From positions 338,515 through 402,514 of the forward strand of contig NZ_BBMA01000003.1 of NCBI RefSeq assembly GCF_000971215.1: 64,000 nt of DNA, given 5' to 3'. Below, in pieces: positions 48,603 to 57,745 of this stretch. Below the pieces are notes generated by a model, which was not told the origin of the DNA, did no database searches, and saw nothing but the letters and a program-made list of their open reading frames with translations. Position numbers and translations under genes: made by a program. Each line of letters opens with the position of its first letter. Within the stretch, counting starts at the first letter, position 1. Origin of the DNA: Demequina silvatica. GTDB taxonomy: Bacteria > Actinomycetota > Actinomycetes > Actinomycetales > Demequinaceae.

Positions 48603-50168
48603 ATGACCACACCCTTCCTGCGACGGGGAGCCGCTCCTGCGGCTGCTCTGCTCGTGTTGAGCCTGGCCGCATGCAGCTCGGCGGCGTCTCCCGAGGCCGG
48701 CGAATCGGCGTCCGCGTCCGAGACGGCGGCTGCCGTCGACGGCGGTGCGATCACCGTGGGCCAGACCGCGGACATCCTGTCGATCGACCCCGTGATCGAC
48801 AACTCGCTCGCTGGCATCAACGTGTTCTACAACCTCTACGACCAGCTCACGATGATCGAGCCCGATGGCAGCGTCGGCTCGCGCATCGCCACCGAGTGGA
48901 CGGCGAACGAGGACTCCACGGTGTGGGAGTACACGCTTCGCGATGACATCACGTTCCACGACGGCAGCCCGCTGACGGCCGAGGACATCATCTACACCTA
49001 CGAGCAGGTCCAGACGAACCCGCAGTCCCTCAACTCCGTCTACCTGGCGGACCTCGAGTCGATGGAGGCGGTCGATGACTCGACGCTCCGCTTCACCCTC
49101 TCGCGTCCCTACGCGAACTGGCCGCGGAACACCACGCTGATCTCGATCGTCCCCTCCGACTACTACGAGGCGGTGGGTGGCTCCGACGGCTTCACCCAGG
49201 CGCCGGTGGGTTCCGGCCCGTTCGAGTTCGTCAGCTACACGCCCGGTGTGTCGGTCGTCCTCGAGGCGGCGGACACGTACTGGGGCGAGGAGGCCTCGCT
49301 GGACCAGGTCACCTTCGTCCCCGTGCTCACCGACGAGGGCCGCGTGAGCGGAACTCAGGCGGGCGACCTCGACATCGCGCTGCTGCCGCCCACTCAGGTC
49401 TCAACTCTCGAGGGATCGGGGATGGTCGATGTTCGCAGCATCACCTCCAACCAGACCATGTACCTCGGCTTCAACACCGAATCCGGGCCGCTTGCCGACC
49501 CGCTGATCCGCCAGGCCGCCGATGCCGCCGTGGATCGCCAGGCGATCATCGACACGCTGCTCGGCGGCCTTGGTTCGCCGGCCGGGCAGATGTCGGCGCC
49601 GTCGAGCTTCGGGTACACCGACGCCATCGAACCCACCGCGTACGACCCGGCGGCCGCGACCGCCCTGCTCGACGAGGCGGGCTACTCTGGCGAGACGGTC
49701 AAGCTCCAGTACGCCATGGACGGCTGGATCCCGCTGGGCTCGCAGGTTGCACAGGCCGTGGCCGGGTACCTCGAGGCGGCCGGCTTCACGGTCGAGCTCG
49801 AAGGCATGGACTCCGCCAGCCTGAGCCTCCTCAACTCGAACCACGGTTACGAGGGTGTGTGGCTCGCTGCGTTCGCGCCGTCGATCCTCGACGCCGGCAT
49901 CGTCCTCGACTACGTGATCGGTCCTCGCGCGAACCGGTACTTCGCGTCGGACGAGGTCGATGATCTCTACTTCGCCCAGCAGGCGGCCGCGGACGACGCC
50001 GAGCGCGCCGAGGCGATCGCCGGGATCTACCAGATCGTCAAGGACGAGGCCTTCACCGCGCCGCTGTACAACCCGCAGTTCTCCTACGGCGTGAACCCAG
50101 CTCTCCACTGGGAGCCGCGCCCCGACGGTGCGTTCGTGCTCAACGGCGACGTCTACCTCACCCAGTAA
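48603..50168 (+). CDS. Dipeptide-type ABC transporter substrate-binding lipoprotein, cluster 2
   Basis: A 521-aa family-5 solute-binding lipoprotein. The signal peptide ends SLAACSS (lipobox). The mature region has YNLYDQLTMIEPDGS, TEWTANEDSTVWEYTLRDDITFHDGSPLTAEDIIYTYE and APVGSGPFEFVSYTPG. It is unusually placed after the ATPases rather than first. It is followed 76 bp later by an isochorismatase-fold hydrolase, so the imported ligand is probably an amide or ester that the hydrolase cleaves. Confidence 0.9.
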   Translation: MTTPFLRRGAAPAAALLVLSLAACSSAASPEAGESASASETAAAVDGGAITVGQTADILSIDPVIDNSLAGINVFYNLYDQLTMIEPDGSVGSRIATEWTANEDSTVWEYTLRDDITFHDGSPLTAEDIIYTYEQVQTNPQSLNSVYLADLESMEAVDDSTLRFTLSRPYANWPRNTTLISIVPSDYYEAVGGSDGFTQAPVGSGPFEFVSYTPGVSVVLEAADTYWGEEASLDQVTFVPVLTDEGRVSGTQAGDLDIALLPPTQVSTLEGSGMVDVRSITSNQTMYLGFNTESGPLADPLIRQAADAAVDRQAIIDTLLGGLGSPAGQMSAPSSFGYTDAIEPTAYDPAAATALLDEAGYSGETVKLQYAMDGWIPLGSQVAQAVAGYLEAAGFTVELEGMDSASLSLLNSNHGYEGVWLAAFAPSILDAGIVLDYVIGPRANRYFASDEVDDLYFAQQAAADDAERAEAIAGIYQIVKDEAFTAPLYNPQFSYGVNPALHWEPRPDGAFVLNGDVYLTQ

Positions 50169-50244
50169 CACCCCTCCCGCCCGCGGGGTGGCTCGGTCAC
50201 CGCACCGGGTCACCCCGCACCCCTCACACGACAGGAGCATCACC

Positions 50245-50937
50245 ATGCCTACCAACTTCGAGATGTGGATGGCCGGCGAGGACCGCGGCCCGTGCGACAT
50301 ACCTACCTCCGAGGTCGCCGTCATCGTCGTCGACATGCAGAACTGGTTCTGCAAGGACCTTGACCACGTCGAGCGTGGGCCCGGCCGCGAGATCGAGAAC
50401 TTCAAGGGTGCGATCCCGGGCTGCGTGGCGCTGGTCGAGGCCGCGCGCAAGGCCGGCCACCCCGTCATCTTCACGCGCTACGTTCACCTCGACGGCAACG
50501 CGGACGTGCTTCCGCCCCGCGGTCGCCGCGCGGGTCAGGAGGTTGCTGCCTCGTTCCTCGCGAAGGACACGTACGACATCGAGGTCATCGACGAGCTCGC
50601 GCCCGGCGAGGGCGACTTCGTCATCGACAAGTCCCGTCCGTCGTCCTTCTACGGGACCCGGCTCGAGCCCCTGCTGGCAGCGCGCGGTATCCGCTCGCTC
50701 GTGGTGTGCGGCGTCACCACCAACATCTGCGTCGAGACCACGGTGCGCGACGCGCATCAGCGCGGCTTCGACACCTACGTGGTCGAGGACGCGACGGCCG
50801 AGTTCGAGTGGAGCCGCCACTGGCACGCGCTCTACACCATGGAGTGGTCGTTCGGCACCGTGGTGAAGGTCGCGGACGTCGAGCGCTCGTGGAGCATGGA
50901 GACGGCACCCGTGGAGCCCGCGGAAGCAATCGCGTGA
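50245..50937 (+). CDS. Isochorismatase-family cysteine hydrolase
   Basis: A 230-aa cytosolic hydrolase. The catalytic triad is Asp30 (VVDMQNWF), Lys129 (VIDKSRPSSFYGT) and Cys162 (GVTTNICVETTVRDA), with the cis-peptide-preceding GVTTN loop. The family includes N-carbamoylsarcosine, ureidoacrylate, biuret and nicotinamide amidohydrolases, and the substrate here cannot be assigned. The GAC AGGAG Shine-Dalgarno sequence is good. It is linked to an amide/peptide uptake system before and an MFS carrier after, translationally coupled to the latter. Confidence 0.88.
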   Translation: MPTNFEMWMAGEDRGPCDIPTSEVAVIVVDMQNWFCKDLDHVERGPGREIENFKGAIPGCVALVEAARKAGHPVIFTRYVHLDGNADVLPPRGRRAGQEVAASFLAKDTYDIEVIDELAPGEGDFVIDKSRPSSFYGTRLEPLLAARGIRSLVVCGVTTNICVETTVRDAHQRGFDTYVVEDATAEFEWSRHWHALYTMEWSFGTVVKVADVERSWSMETAPVEPAEAIA

Positions 50938-52412
50938 CCGGGGTCTCGGCGGCCCCGCTGCCCGCCGCCACCAAGCGCGAGCAGCGGGCCGCCGGGAGCC
51001 TCGTGTGGTCGATGGCGGCGCTCCTGGTCGCGCAGCTGGTCGGCAACCTGAACGCGAACGTCGTGACGACGGCCCTCCCGACGATCGTCTCGAACCTCGG
51101 CGGCACCACTGTCGCGTACACGTGGATGATGACGGCGACCATCTTGGGCCTCACAGTCAGCACGCCGATCTGGAGCCGACTCGCGGACCTGCGCAGTCCG
51201 AAGGCCCTGATGCAGATCGCCATCGGGGTGTTCCTGGTGGGGGCGCTCGCCGCTGGACTCGCACCGACGGCGACGGCGCTGATCGTCGCGCGTGGTGTGC
51301 AGGGCGTCGGGATCGGCGGGATGATCGCGCTGGTTCAGATCATCCTCGCGCATCTCGTCAGCCCGCGCCATCGCGGCGGATTCATCGCCTGGCTCTCGGC
51401 GGTGCAGCTCGCCGCGACGCTAGGCGGTCCGTTCGTCGGCGGCGTCATCGTCGAGGCTCCGGGACTCGGATGGCGATACGTGTTCCTCGTGACCATCCCA
51501 TTCGCGGTGCTCGCGATGATCGGCATCCATTTCACCGTGCGCATACACGTGCCGCGCACATCCGGAAGGGTCGACCTGGTCGGGGCCGCGCTGCTCAGCG
51601 TGGGCGTGGGTCTCGCGCTGGTGTGGCTGTCACAGGCGGGCTCGGGGTACGGGTGGAGCGACTGGGAGACCTACGCGCTGCTGGTGCCGGCGGCGATCGC
51701 GCTGGTGAGTGCTGTGGTCGTCGAACTTCGGGTCGACACTCCGATCGTCCCGCTCCGGGCGCTGAGGTCAAGGACATCCTTCCTCAGCCTGATCGCTGCC
51801 CTTGGCGTCGGATCGACGATCTTCGGCGGCTCGATCTTCCTCACGCAGTACCTGCAGTACGGGCGAGGCGTCTCGCCGTCGCAGTCTGGCCTGATGCTAA
51901 CCGCGATGGCGGTCGGCTCGGTGATCTCTTCATTCGCCGTGGGCCGCTACGTCACCCGCACCGGCCGAATCAAGGCGCCGCTGGTCGCGGGCTGTGTTGC
52001 CGTCACCGTCGCGATGACAATGCTCGCCACTATCACGCCCGACACCCCGGTGGCGGTGCTCGTCCTCCTCCTTCTCCTTGAGGGACTCGGCATGGGTGCC
52101 ACCATGCAGTTCCTGGTGTTGGCGGTGCAGAACGATGCGTCGCTTGCAGACGTCGGTGCCATCACCGGCGCGATCACCTTCGTCCGTTCGCTCGGCGGGA
52201 CCGTGGCCCTTGCGGCCTTCGGCGCTTTGCTCGACGCACGGCTTGCGGCTTTCGAGGCGGCGGGCACCACCGGCGCCGACGCGTACCTCGCAGCCGTGCC
52301 GATCGTCTTCGCGGTCTCTGCGGCGGTCACCGTGCCGGGCCTCGTGGCCGCCGCTCTGCTTCCGCGCTTGCGCATGCGCGACACGATCGATCTCCCTCCG
52401 GCTATCGACTGA
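50934..52412 (+). CDS. MFS transporter, DHA2 (EmrB/QacA) family
   Basis: A 492-aa transporter with about fourteen helices. The GTG start overlaps the hydrolase stop. Helix 1 reads QLVGNLNANVVTTALPTIVSNLG, and the loop 2-3 motif is SRLADLRSPKALMQ. The helix 4-5 region is ARGVQGVGIGGMIALVQIILAHLVSPRHRG, followed by LGGPFVGGVIVEAPGLGWRYVFL. It may export the product of the hydrolase or a toxic analogue. Last gene of the GntR-linked cluster; no terminator was recognised in the 250 bp that follow. Confidence 0.9.
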   Translation: MTGVSAAPLPAATKREQRAAGSLVWSMAALLVAQLVGNLNANVVTTALPTIVSNLGGTTVAYTWMMTATILGLTVSTPIWSRLADLRSPKALMQIAIGVFLVGALAAGLAPTATALIVARGVQGVGIGGMIALVQIILAHLVSPRHRGGFIAWLSAVQLAATLGGPFVGGVIVEAPGLGWRYVFLVTIPFAVLAMIGIHFTVRIHVPRTSGRVDLVGAALLSVGVGLALVWLSQAGSGYGWSDWETYALLVPAAIALVSAVVVELRVDTPIVPLRALRSRTSFLSLIAALGVGSTIFGGSIFLTQYLQYGRGVSPSQSGLMLTAMAVGSVISSFAVGRYVTRTGRIKAPLVAGCVAVTVAMTMLATITPDTPVAVLVLLLLLEGLGMGATMQFLVLAVQNDASLADVGAITGAITFVRSLGGTVALAAFGALLDARLAAFEAAGTTGADAYLAAVPIVFAVSAAVTVPGLVAAALLPRLRMRDTIDLPPAID

Positions 52413-52663
52413 TCTCAATGCGGCCCACTCATCCCAGGGCGCGGCGTTGGAGGCTCATCCCTGTGGCGGCGCGAGAGCCGAACTGTGCAGGCGTCGCTGA
52501 CGCGAAGGTGTGCGCGCATGCTCGTTCACGTTTCCGCGCTCACGAAGGCGCCGGACGGTGCGGTGGTCGGGAGCGGGTGCGCGCGACGGCTCGCGCGTAG
52601 TTTGCGACCGCGTCGTCCGGTCGGGGATGTCACGTCGCCGGACGCCTGGTCGTGGTGACTCGA

Positions 52664-54166
52664 TCATGTCCGCACGTGGTTCCCGCTGCACCGGCGCGAG
52701 ACCGGCGACGTCGGCAGCGGCGGCGGCGCGGGCATATCCACGGGTGCGAGACGCCGTCGCCCACCCAGGATGGCCACGCGGTTCGGGTCCACCGACGCGG
52801 GCGGCCTGAACCACACGGTGCCGCCGTGGATCTCGACCTCCCAGCCCGTGTCGTGGAGCCGGAGATGGCAGCTGCGGCAGAGCAGAACCCCGTTGCAGAG
52901 GTCCGTGCAGCCGCCGTCCCGTGCCCAGTGGTCGATGTGGTGCGTGTCCGCCCAGGAGATCGGGGCGCTGCACCACGCGCAGCCGCCGTCGCGCACGGAG
53001 AGGGCGCGCTTCTGGGCGCGGGTGAACAGGCGTCGGGCGCGGCCCAGGTCGAGCACCTCGGACTCGCCGCCGCACACGGCGGGGAGGATCTCGGCGTCGA
53101 CCGCGAGCATGCGCACGGTCGCGCCGGTCAGGGGCACGCCGATCCCGTCGCACGACCCGAGCCCCAGCTCGCTCCCCAGCGCGTCGCGGTCGATGGTCAC
53201 CATGACGGTGGTCTTGACGCCGGAGCCGGGCGCGTCGCAGTCGAGGCCGTGTGAGGCGAGCCCCGCCAGGGCGTCCACTCGGATCTGAGCGGCGGTGCGC
53301 TCCTCGGTGACGCCGGCGTCGCGCGCGGAGCGGAACGCCTCAGTGGTCTGTGCGTCGAGCCACGCTCGCAGGGGAGCGGCGGAGAGCGGGTCGAGCCGCG
53401 CGGTGAGGGTCACCATGCCCTCGGCATCCTCGCCCAACGTGAGCGAGCGCCGCGCACGGATCCGCTTCTCGCGCTCGAGCCACCCCGCAGGGTCCGCGGT
53501 CGCACGCTCGCGCCAGCACGCCTTGCGGAGGTCGTACAGCGAAAGACGCGGGGCCTTCGCCACGAGGCGCTTCTCGATCTCCCACAGCGTCGGGCGGTCG
53601 ACCACGTCGAAGAGCTCCATGAGGGTGGCGCGGATGAGCGCGGCCGCATCCACGGGAATGGTTCCGCGGCCGACCGCCTCCGCGAGCGATCCCGGAACCG
53701 GAGGCCGCGGCCTGGGCCGCTCGGGCTTCGGAGGACGAGGCGGGTCCGGGTTGTCCTCGTCACCACCGCCGCCACCGGAGCCGCCCTGGTCGGGGTCGGG
53801 ATCATCGGTGCCGCCGGAGCCACCCGAACCTCCCGACCCCTCCGGCTCGTCGGGGTCCATCGCGAGCCCCGCACCGATGAGCGTCCGCGCCTCCGCCACC
53901 GTGCCGCCGAGAAGGCTCGCGATGAAGTATTCCGGGCTGCGGTGGCCCGCCTCGCGCGAGATGCCGCCGCGAATGCCCTGACCGCCCGCGTCGCGCGCGA
54001 CCGCCGCCGCGATCGGGGCGGCCAGCCGGCGCGCCTCGGACAGCACCTCGCACGCGGCGGTGATCGCGGCATGCAGCCCCGCGCCTCGCAGCTCGCGGGT
54101 GTCGGTCCCGTCGAGCGCACGCACGCTGGCTGCTGCCCGGTCGAGCGCTGCGGTGGTGACGTCCAT
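52664..54166 (-). CDS. DUF222 / HNH endonuclease-domain protein (13E12-repeat type)
   Basis: A 500-aa protein typical of multi-copy actinobacterial families: an N-terminal DUF222 helical domain (about 1-330), here interrupted by a Gly/Pro/Asp-rich insert (about residues 105-165, GSGGSGGSGG...), and a C-terminal HNH nuclease motif at about 425-465. The HNH part has zinc cysteines CAWCSAPI, the catalytic TTHHIDHWARDGG (as DTHHIDHW) and NGVLLCRSCHLRLHD. Their natural role is unknown; mobile-element or DNA-repair links are suspected. A later in-frame start is unlikely. Reads toward the MFS gene. Confidence 0.85.
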   Translation of the reverse strand: MDVTTAALDRAAASVRALDGTDTRELRGAGLHAAITAACEVLSEARRLAAPIAAAVARDAGGQGIRGGISREAGHRSPEYFIASLLGGTVAEARTLIGAGLAMDPDEPEGSGGSGGSGGTDDPDPDQGGSGGGGGDEDNPDPPRPPKPERPRPRPPVPGSLAEAVGRGTIPVDAAALIRATLMELFDVVDRPTLWEIEKRLVAKAPRLSLYDLRKACWRERATADPAGWLEREKRIRARRSLTLGEDAEGMVTLTARLDPLSAAPLRAWLDAQTTEAFRSARDAGVTEERTAAQIRVDALAGLASHGLDCDAPGSGVKTTVMVTIDRDALGSELGLGSCDGIGVPLTGATVRMLAVDAEILPAVCGGESEVLDLGRARRLFTRAQKRALSVRDGGCAWCSAPISWADTHHIDHWARDGGCTDLCNGVLLCRSCHLRLHDTGWEVEIHGGTVWFRPPASVDPNRVAILGGRRRLAPVDMPAPPPLPTSPVSRRCSGNHVRT

Positions 54167-54353
54167 GGAACAAGTTCATCACGAGGGTCTGACAGTCACC
54201 TCGGACATCGTCCCTGGTAAATGTGGATAACTTCGCGGGCGATAGGCCTGTGGACATCGGTCGCCGGGGTCACGGGCACTGCCTCGGGACGATGCGCGGG
54301 TTCCGTCCTGTGGAGAACGTCCAACGGGCGCTGAGGCTGGCTACGGTCGGGGC

Positions 54354-55397
54354 ATGCGAGATGAACGGTGGTGGTCCGAGGGCTGGGCCAGGGGCTGGGA
54401 TGACGGTGTGTCACGCCCAGGAGAGCGCGTCTACGGCGCGCTCTCCGAAGAGTCCGAGAACCTCCGAGCCGAGTTCCTCGCATCCGACGACGCCCCGTAC
54501 GGCCCGGGCAAGTGCGCGGGCTGCGCCCTCGATCTCATCCTCGGCTTCGCGGAGGTCGTCAGCCTCGGCGGGCCGATGCTGTGGGACGCTCGGGTGGTCG
54601 GCCACCTGGTGCGCGTGTGGGCGCCCGGCATCGTCAAGGACTGCGGCGCCTTGGAGGAGATGCCGACGGTTCTCGCCGGCTTCGTCCGATTCATGCATCG
54701 CCGGGAGGACGTCGACCCGCTCACGTCTCAAGAGGTGGCGCGCACGATTCACGAGGCGGTCCGGGACGGCCGCGGGACGGTGATGCGGCGCGGGACGGCC
54801 CCCGTCGACCCGTGGCTGCGCGAAGAGGAGTTGCGTGACTATCGCGACCGGGCGCGCGATGCCCTCGCCGCCTTCGTCGGCGGTCCCGAGGCGCTCGAAG
54901 CCCTCGACACGGAGCCCCTGCCGGACGAGGAGTTCCGATGGGAGGGCATCGCCGAGGACATCTTCGCAACGGTGGCCCAGTACCTCTCGCTGCTCGACGG
55001 GGTCGCCGACGAGCACCTCGACGTCGAGCACCGCACCGCGATGCGCCGTCTCCTCGCGCGGATCGCGCTCGCGGATCCGCGCGTCTTCCGGCGCAGCTCC
55101 TCGGTAGTGCGCGGTGCTGCGGCCGTGGCGCTCGTCGTGTGCGAGGCGAACGACACCATCGCGAGCCGCCGCCAGGGCGCCAACGTCGCGGTGCTCGCGG
55201 GTTGGTTCGGGACCGACGGGGGAGTGGCGGACCGCGCCCGCATCTATGAACGCGCGATCGGCGCGCCGTCCACGGCCTCGTACGGGTTCAAGTGGACGCC
55301 GCCCGCGCTCGGTTCCGCGGACCTCCTCATCAGCGCGCGGCGCGCCGCGATCATCGAGGAACGCGACTCCAACGACGCCAGCGACGACCCGTACTGA
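54354..55397 (+). CDS. Unknown protein, paralogue of the downstream 598-aa protein (short form)
   Basis: A 347-aa protein without a recognised family. Residues about 30-340 align with the C-terminal two-thirds of the next gene: LRAEFLASDDAPYG, LAGFVRFMHRREDVDPLT, LDTEPLPDEEFRWEGIAEDIFATV, DEHLDVEHRTAMRRLLARIA and LGSADLLISARRAAIIEERD have clear matches there. TACGGT (54342-54347) is 6 nt before the ATG. It is acidic and soluble, with no signal peptide. It carries CAGC near residues 54-57, not conserved in the paralogue. Upstream DNA contains a DnaA-box-like TGTGGATAA and one dispersed repeat. Confidence 0.65.
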   Translation: MRDERWWSEGWARGWDDGVSRPGERVYGALSEESENLRAEFLASDDAPYGPGKCAGCALDLILGFAEVVSLGGPMLWDARVVGHLVRVWAPGIVKDCGALEEMPTVLAGFVRFMHRREDVDPLTSQEVARTIHEAVRDGRGTVMRRGTAPVDPWLREEELRDYRDRARDALAAFVGGPEALEALDTEPLPDEEFRWEGIAEDIFATVAQYLSLLDGVADEHLDVEHRTAMRRLLARIALADPRVFRRSSSVVRGAAAVALVVCEANDTIASRRQGANVAVLAGWFGTDGGVADRARIYERAIGAPSTASYGFKWTPPALGSADLLISARRAAIIEERDSNDASDDPY

Positions 55398-55445
55398 CCC
55401 CGCTCCACCAGGACCCCGCACGCGCGCACCGGATAGCCTCGACCC

Positions 55446-57242
55446 GTGACCAAGAAGCGCCGTCCCGCGAAGCGTCCCCAGCATCGTCGCCCCGAACCGC
55501 GCCGCCACCTCCACGCGGTGCCGGACCGCGCCGCGCCCGAGAACGCCCGCGACCAGGACCCTCGCGCCGAGGAGCTCCTGAGCGGTGTGCGCGAGGCGCT
55601 GCGCGCCGACACGCCCATCCACCTCATCCAGCTGGTGAGCACCATCATCGAGGTGACCGACCCCCGCGGATCGAGCGTCGACCTGCTGGGTGGGGAAGTC
55701 ACCGAACCTGACACTGACCACATCTCCCGCGACAACCTGGTCGCCTCCTTCATCGGCACCCCGTTCGCCGAGACCACCGCACTGCTCACCGTGATGTCGC
55801 AGATGCTCCCGCCCACAGACGCCACCCACGCAGCCATCACCGAGGAGCTCGCGCACCGCCGCCACCCGCTCCCGCTCTGGCTCCGCGACCTCGCCGGGGG
55901 TCGCATCGAGGTCACCGTGGCGCGGATGACCGAGTCCGCCGGCGATGGCGAGAACTGCGTGCTCGGCGCACGGTTCCCCTCGGGCGACGCCTTCACCGCG
56001 GTGATCTTCATCGACCACAACCTCGGCTCGGCGGTGAAGAGCGCGTTCCTCCTCGATGTGTCCCAGGAGGAGCTGATCGCGCGCGTGAAGTCCGGCGAGT
56101 TCGGCGCCGACGAGGCGGGTTACGTCCGCGAATGGGACGCCGCGGCCGCGCGCGCGACCGTGACCGCCGCGATCGAGCGCGCCCGCGAGACGCCCGGCAT
56201 GATCGAGGACCAGGAGTGGCCCGAGCTGCGCCCCGCCACCGAGTGGCTCCTGTCCCTGCTGCCCGACGGCGGCGTCGCCGAGGCCGACCGCGAGTGGACC
56301 GAGGAGGAGATCGAGGAGCTCAAGGCCGAGTTCCTCGCCTCCGACGAGTTCACCGCCCCCGACGGGTTCACCGACGACGAGGACGACGACACCATCCTCG
56401 ACCTCGACCTGATCCTCCAGTTCGGCGCGGGCCACAACGTCGGCGGGCCGCTGCGCTGGAGCCCCATGGTCGCCGAGATCTTCCTGCTCGACTGGATGCC
56501 GCGCTTGATGCCGGTCGGGTACGAGGAGGTCGAGGAGGTGCCCGCGCTGCTCGCGGACTTCGTGCGGTTCGTGCACCGTCGCGAGGGCGTCGACCAGGGG
56601 CTCACCGACGAGGTGCTGCTTGCGATCGGCACGATGATCCCGGCGTTCGGCGAGGCCATGCGGGAGACCGACCCGTTCGGCGACCACGACGACGAGTTCG
56701 AGGCCAAGACCTCCCTGCTCGACCGGCTCGCGGACGCGGTGGGCGGCCGCACCCCGTTGGGCGGCCTCGACACGGAGCCCCTGCCCGACGAGGACTTCAC
56801 CTGGGACGGCATCCCCGAGGACATCCACGAGCGCGTGGGGGAGCACCTCGCGCTGCTCGACGTTGTCGCCGACGAGCGCCTCGACGTCGAGCACCGCACC
56901 GCCATGCGCCGGTTCCTCGCGCGCGCGGCGGCGGCGGACCCTGGCATCTTCCGGCGGCGGTCCCTGGTCGCGCGGGGAGCCGCGGCGATCGGCTGGGCGG
57001 TGATCCGTGCGAACGAGACCGCCGGCACCTTCAAGCAGGGCCCGACGGTCGAGGAGGCCGTCGGCTGGTTCGACGTGACGGGCGCCGTGTCGCAGCGCGC
57101 CGAGGTGTTCCTCAAGGCGATCGGCGCACCCATGGACTTCCCCTGGCCGACCCTGCCGCTCGGCAGCGCCGACCTCCTCGTGAGCGCGCGGCGCGCGCGC
57201 ATCATCGCGGAGCGCGACCGGCTCCTGGACGCGCTCGGCTGA
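55446..57242 (+). CDS. Unknown protein, long-form paralogue
   Basis: A 598-aa protein starting at GTG 55446, 6 nt after TAGCCT (55434-55439). It has a basic Arg/Pro-rich N-terminus (TKKRRPAKRPQHRRPEPRRH), then an extra N-terminal domain absent from the short paralogue (about 40-270). The shared C-terminal region (about 290-598) has FLASDEFTAPDG, GPLRWSPMVAEIFLLDWMPR, LLADFVRFVHRREGVDQGLTDEVLLAI, DTEPLPDEDFTWDGIPEDIHERV and DVEHRTAMRRFLARA. The pattern of a helical domain between about 350 and 450 recalls actinobacterial proteins of unknown function near metabolic or nucleic-acid genes. Function unknown. Confidence 0.65.
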   Translation: MTKKRRPAKRPQHRRPEPRRHLHAVPDRAAPENARDQDPRAEELLSGVREALRADTPIHLIQLVSTIIEVTDPRGSSVDLLGGEVTEPDTDHISRDNLVASFIGTPFAETTALLTVMSQMLPPTDATHAAITEELAHRRHPLPLWLRDLAGGRIEVTVARMTESAGDGENCVLGARFPSGDAFTAVIFIDHNLGSAVKSAFLLDVSQEELIARVKSGEFGADEAGYVREWDAAAARATVTAAIERARETPGMIEDQEWPELRPATEWLLSLLPDGGVAEADREWTEEEIEELKAEFLASDEFTAPDGFTDDEDDDTILDLDLILQFGAGHNVGGPLRWSPMVAEIFLLDWMPRLMPVGYEEVEEVPALLADFVRFVHRREGVDQGLTDEVLLAIGTMIPAFGEAMRETDPFGDHDDEFEAKTSLLDRLADAVGGRTPLGGLDTEPLPDEDFTWDGIPEDIHERVGEHLALLDVVADERLDVEHRTAMRRFLARAAAADPGIFRRRSLVARGAAAIGWAVIRANETAGTFKQGPTVEEAVGWFDVTGAVSQRAEVFLKAIGAPMDFPWPTLPLGSADLLVSARRARIIAERDRLLDALG

Positions 57243-57270
57243 GCGCGCCGTCGCCTACCCACCCCCGGGA

Positions 57271-57312
57271 GGGACGATGCGCGGGCTGGCTACCCAGCCA
57301 CCGCATCGTCCC
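57271..57312. repeat. Head-to-head repeat hairpin at the end of vapC (copy 1)
   Basis: GGGACGATGCG (57271-57281) and CGCATCGTCCC (57302-57312) frame an inner GGCTGG (57284-57289) / CCAGCC (57294-57299) pairing, giving a long nested hairpin. The vapC TAG stop lies in its loop. The same composite element recurs at 60365-60408 with a nearly identical centre (GGCTACCCAGCCACC). It sits between the convergent unknown gene and vapC and could act as a bidirectional terminator. Confidence 0.7.
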
Positions 57313-57745
57313 GCGGTGGTCGGGTCGGGCGCTCCCACGGGTCGATCAGCGCGATCCCCGTGTGTGCAAAGTCCCGTACGTTCCGGGTGGCGCACGCGGC
57401 GCGGTGCGCGCGGCAGATCGCCGCGATCTGCGCGTCCGCTGTGCTGATGGGGAGTCCGGCCTGCGAGCGGGCGGCCAGGATGGTCGCGTACTCGTCGGCC
57501 GCCGCGCCGTCGAACGGCAGCACTGATCCGCCACCGCGGTAGGGCTCGAGCGCGGATTCCACGCGCGCGGCGAGCGCGTCCCGGCGCGCCCCGGCGGGGA
57601 GGAGTGCGATCCCGGCGAACAATTCCGCCAGTGTCACAGCCGTGATCGCGACGTCGCCGTCGAGCGCGCTGAGCCACCCGATCACCTCAGCGTCCGGCGC
57701 CGGCCGGAACACCTCGGAGATCACGTTGGTGTCGAGGACGATCAC
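57290..57745 (-). CDS. vapC: PIN-domain toxin VapC (FitB-like)
   Basis: A 151-aa PIN-domain ribonuclease toxin. It opens MIVLDTNVISEVFRPAPDAEVIGWL with Asp5 of the metal-binding acidic set, followed by Glu in AVTLAELFAGIALLP and Asp in STADAQIAAICRAHRA and TRNVRDFAHTGIALIDPW. FitB-type members share the ISEVFRP start. The GTG start overlaps the antitoxin stop by 4 bp. The last codons and the stop lie inside a dispersed-repeat hairpin, and the C-terminus (TRPPRDDAVAG) contains the repeat-encoded DDA. Confidence 0.88.
   Translation of the reverse strand: MIVLDTNVISEVFRPAPDAEVIGWLSALDGDVAITAVTLAELFAGIALLPAGARRDALAARVESALEPYRGGGSVLPFDGAAADEYATILAARSQAGLPISTADAQIAAICRAHRAACATRNVRDFAHTGIALIDPWERPTRPPRDDAVAG

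Noticed and set aside
52413..52663. Gap after the MFS gene, inspected for an attachment site or tRNA end
   Set aside because: No tRNA-like sequence, direct repeat or gene was found; it looks like plain intergenic DNA.
54222..54230. TGTGGATAA, a perfect DnaA-box sequence, with TGTGGACAT and TGTGGAGAA nearby
   Set aside because: One exact box without dnaA, dnaN or an AT-rich unwinding region is not enough to call a replication origin.
54411..56894. An 827-codon open frame on the - strand
   Set aside because: It opposes both unknown paralogues; those have promoter boxes at their starts and mutual protein conservation, whereas this frame is Arg/Val/Gly-rich filler.
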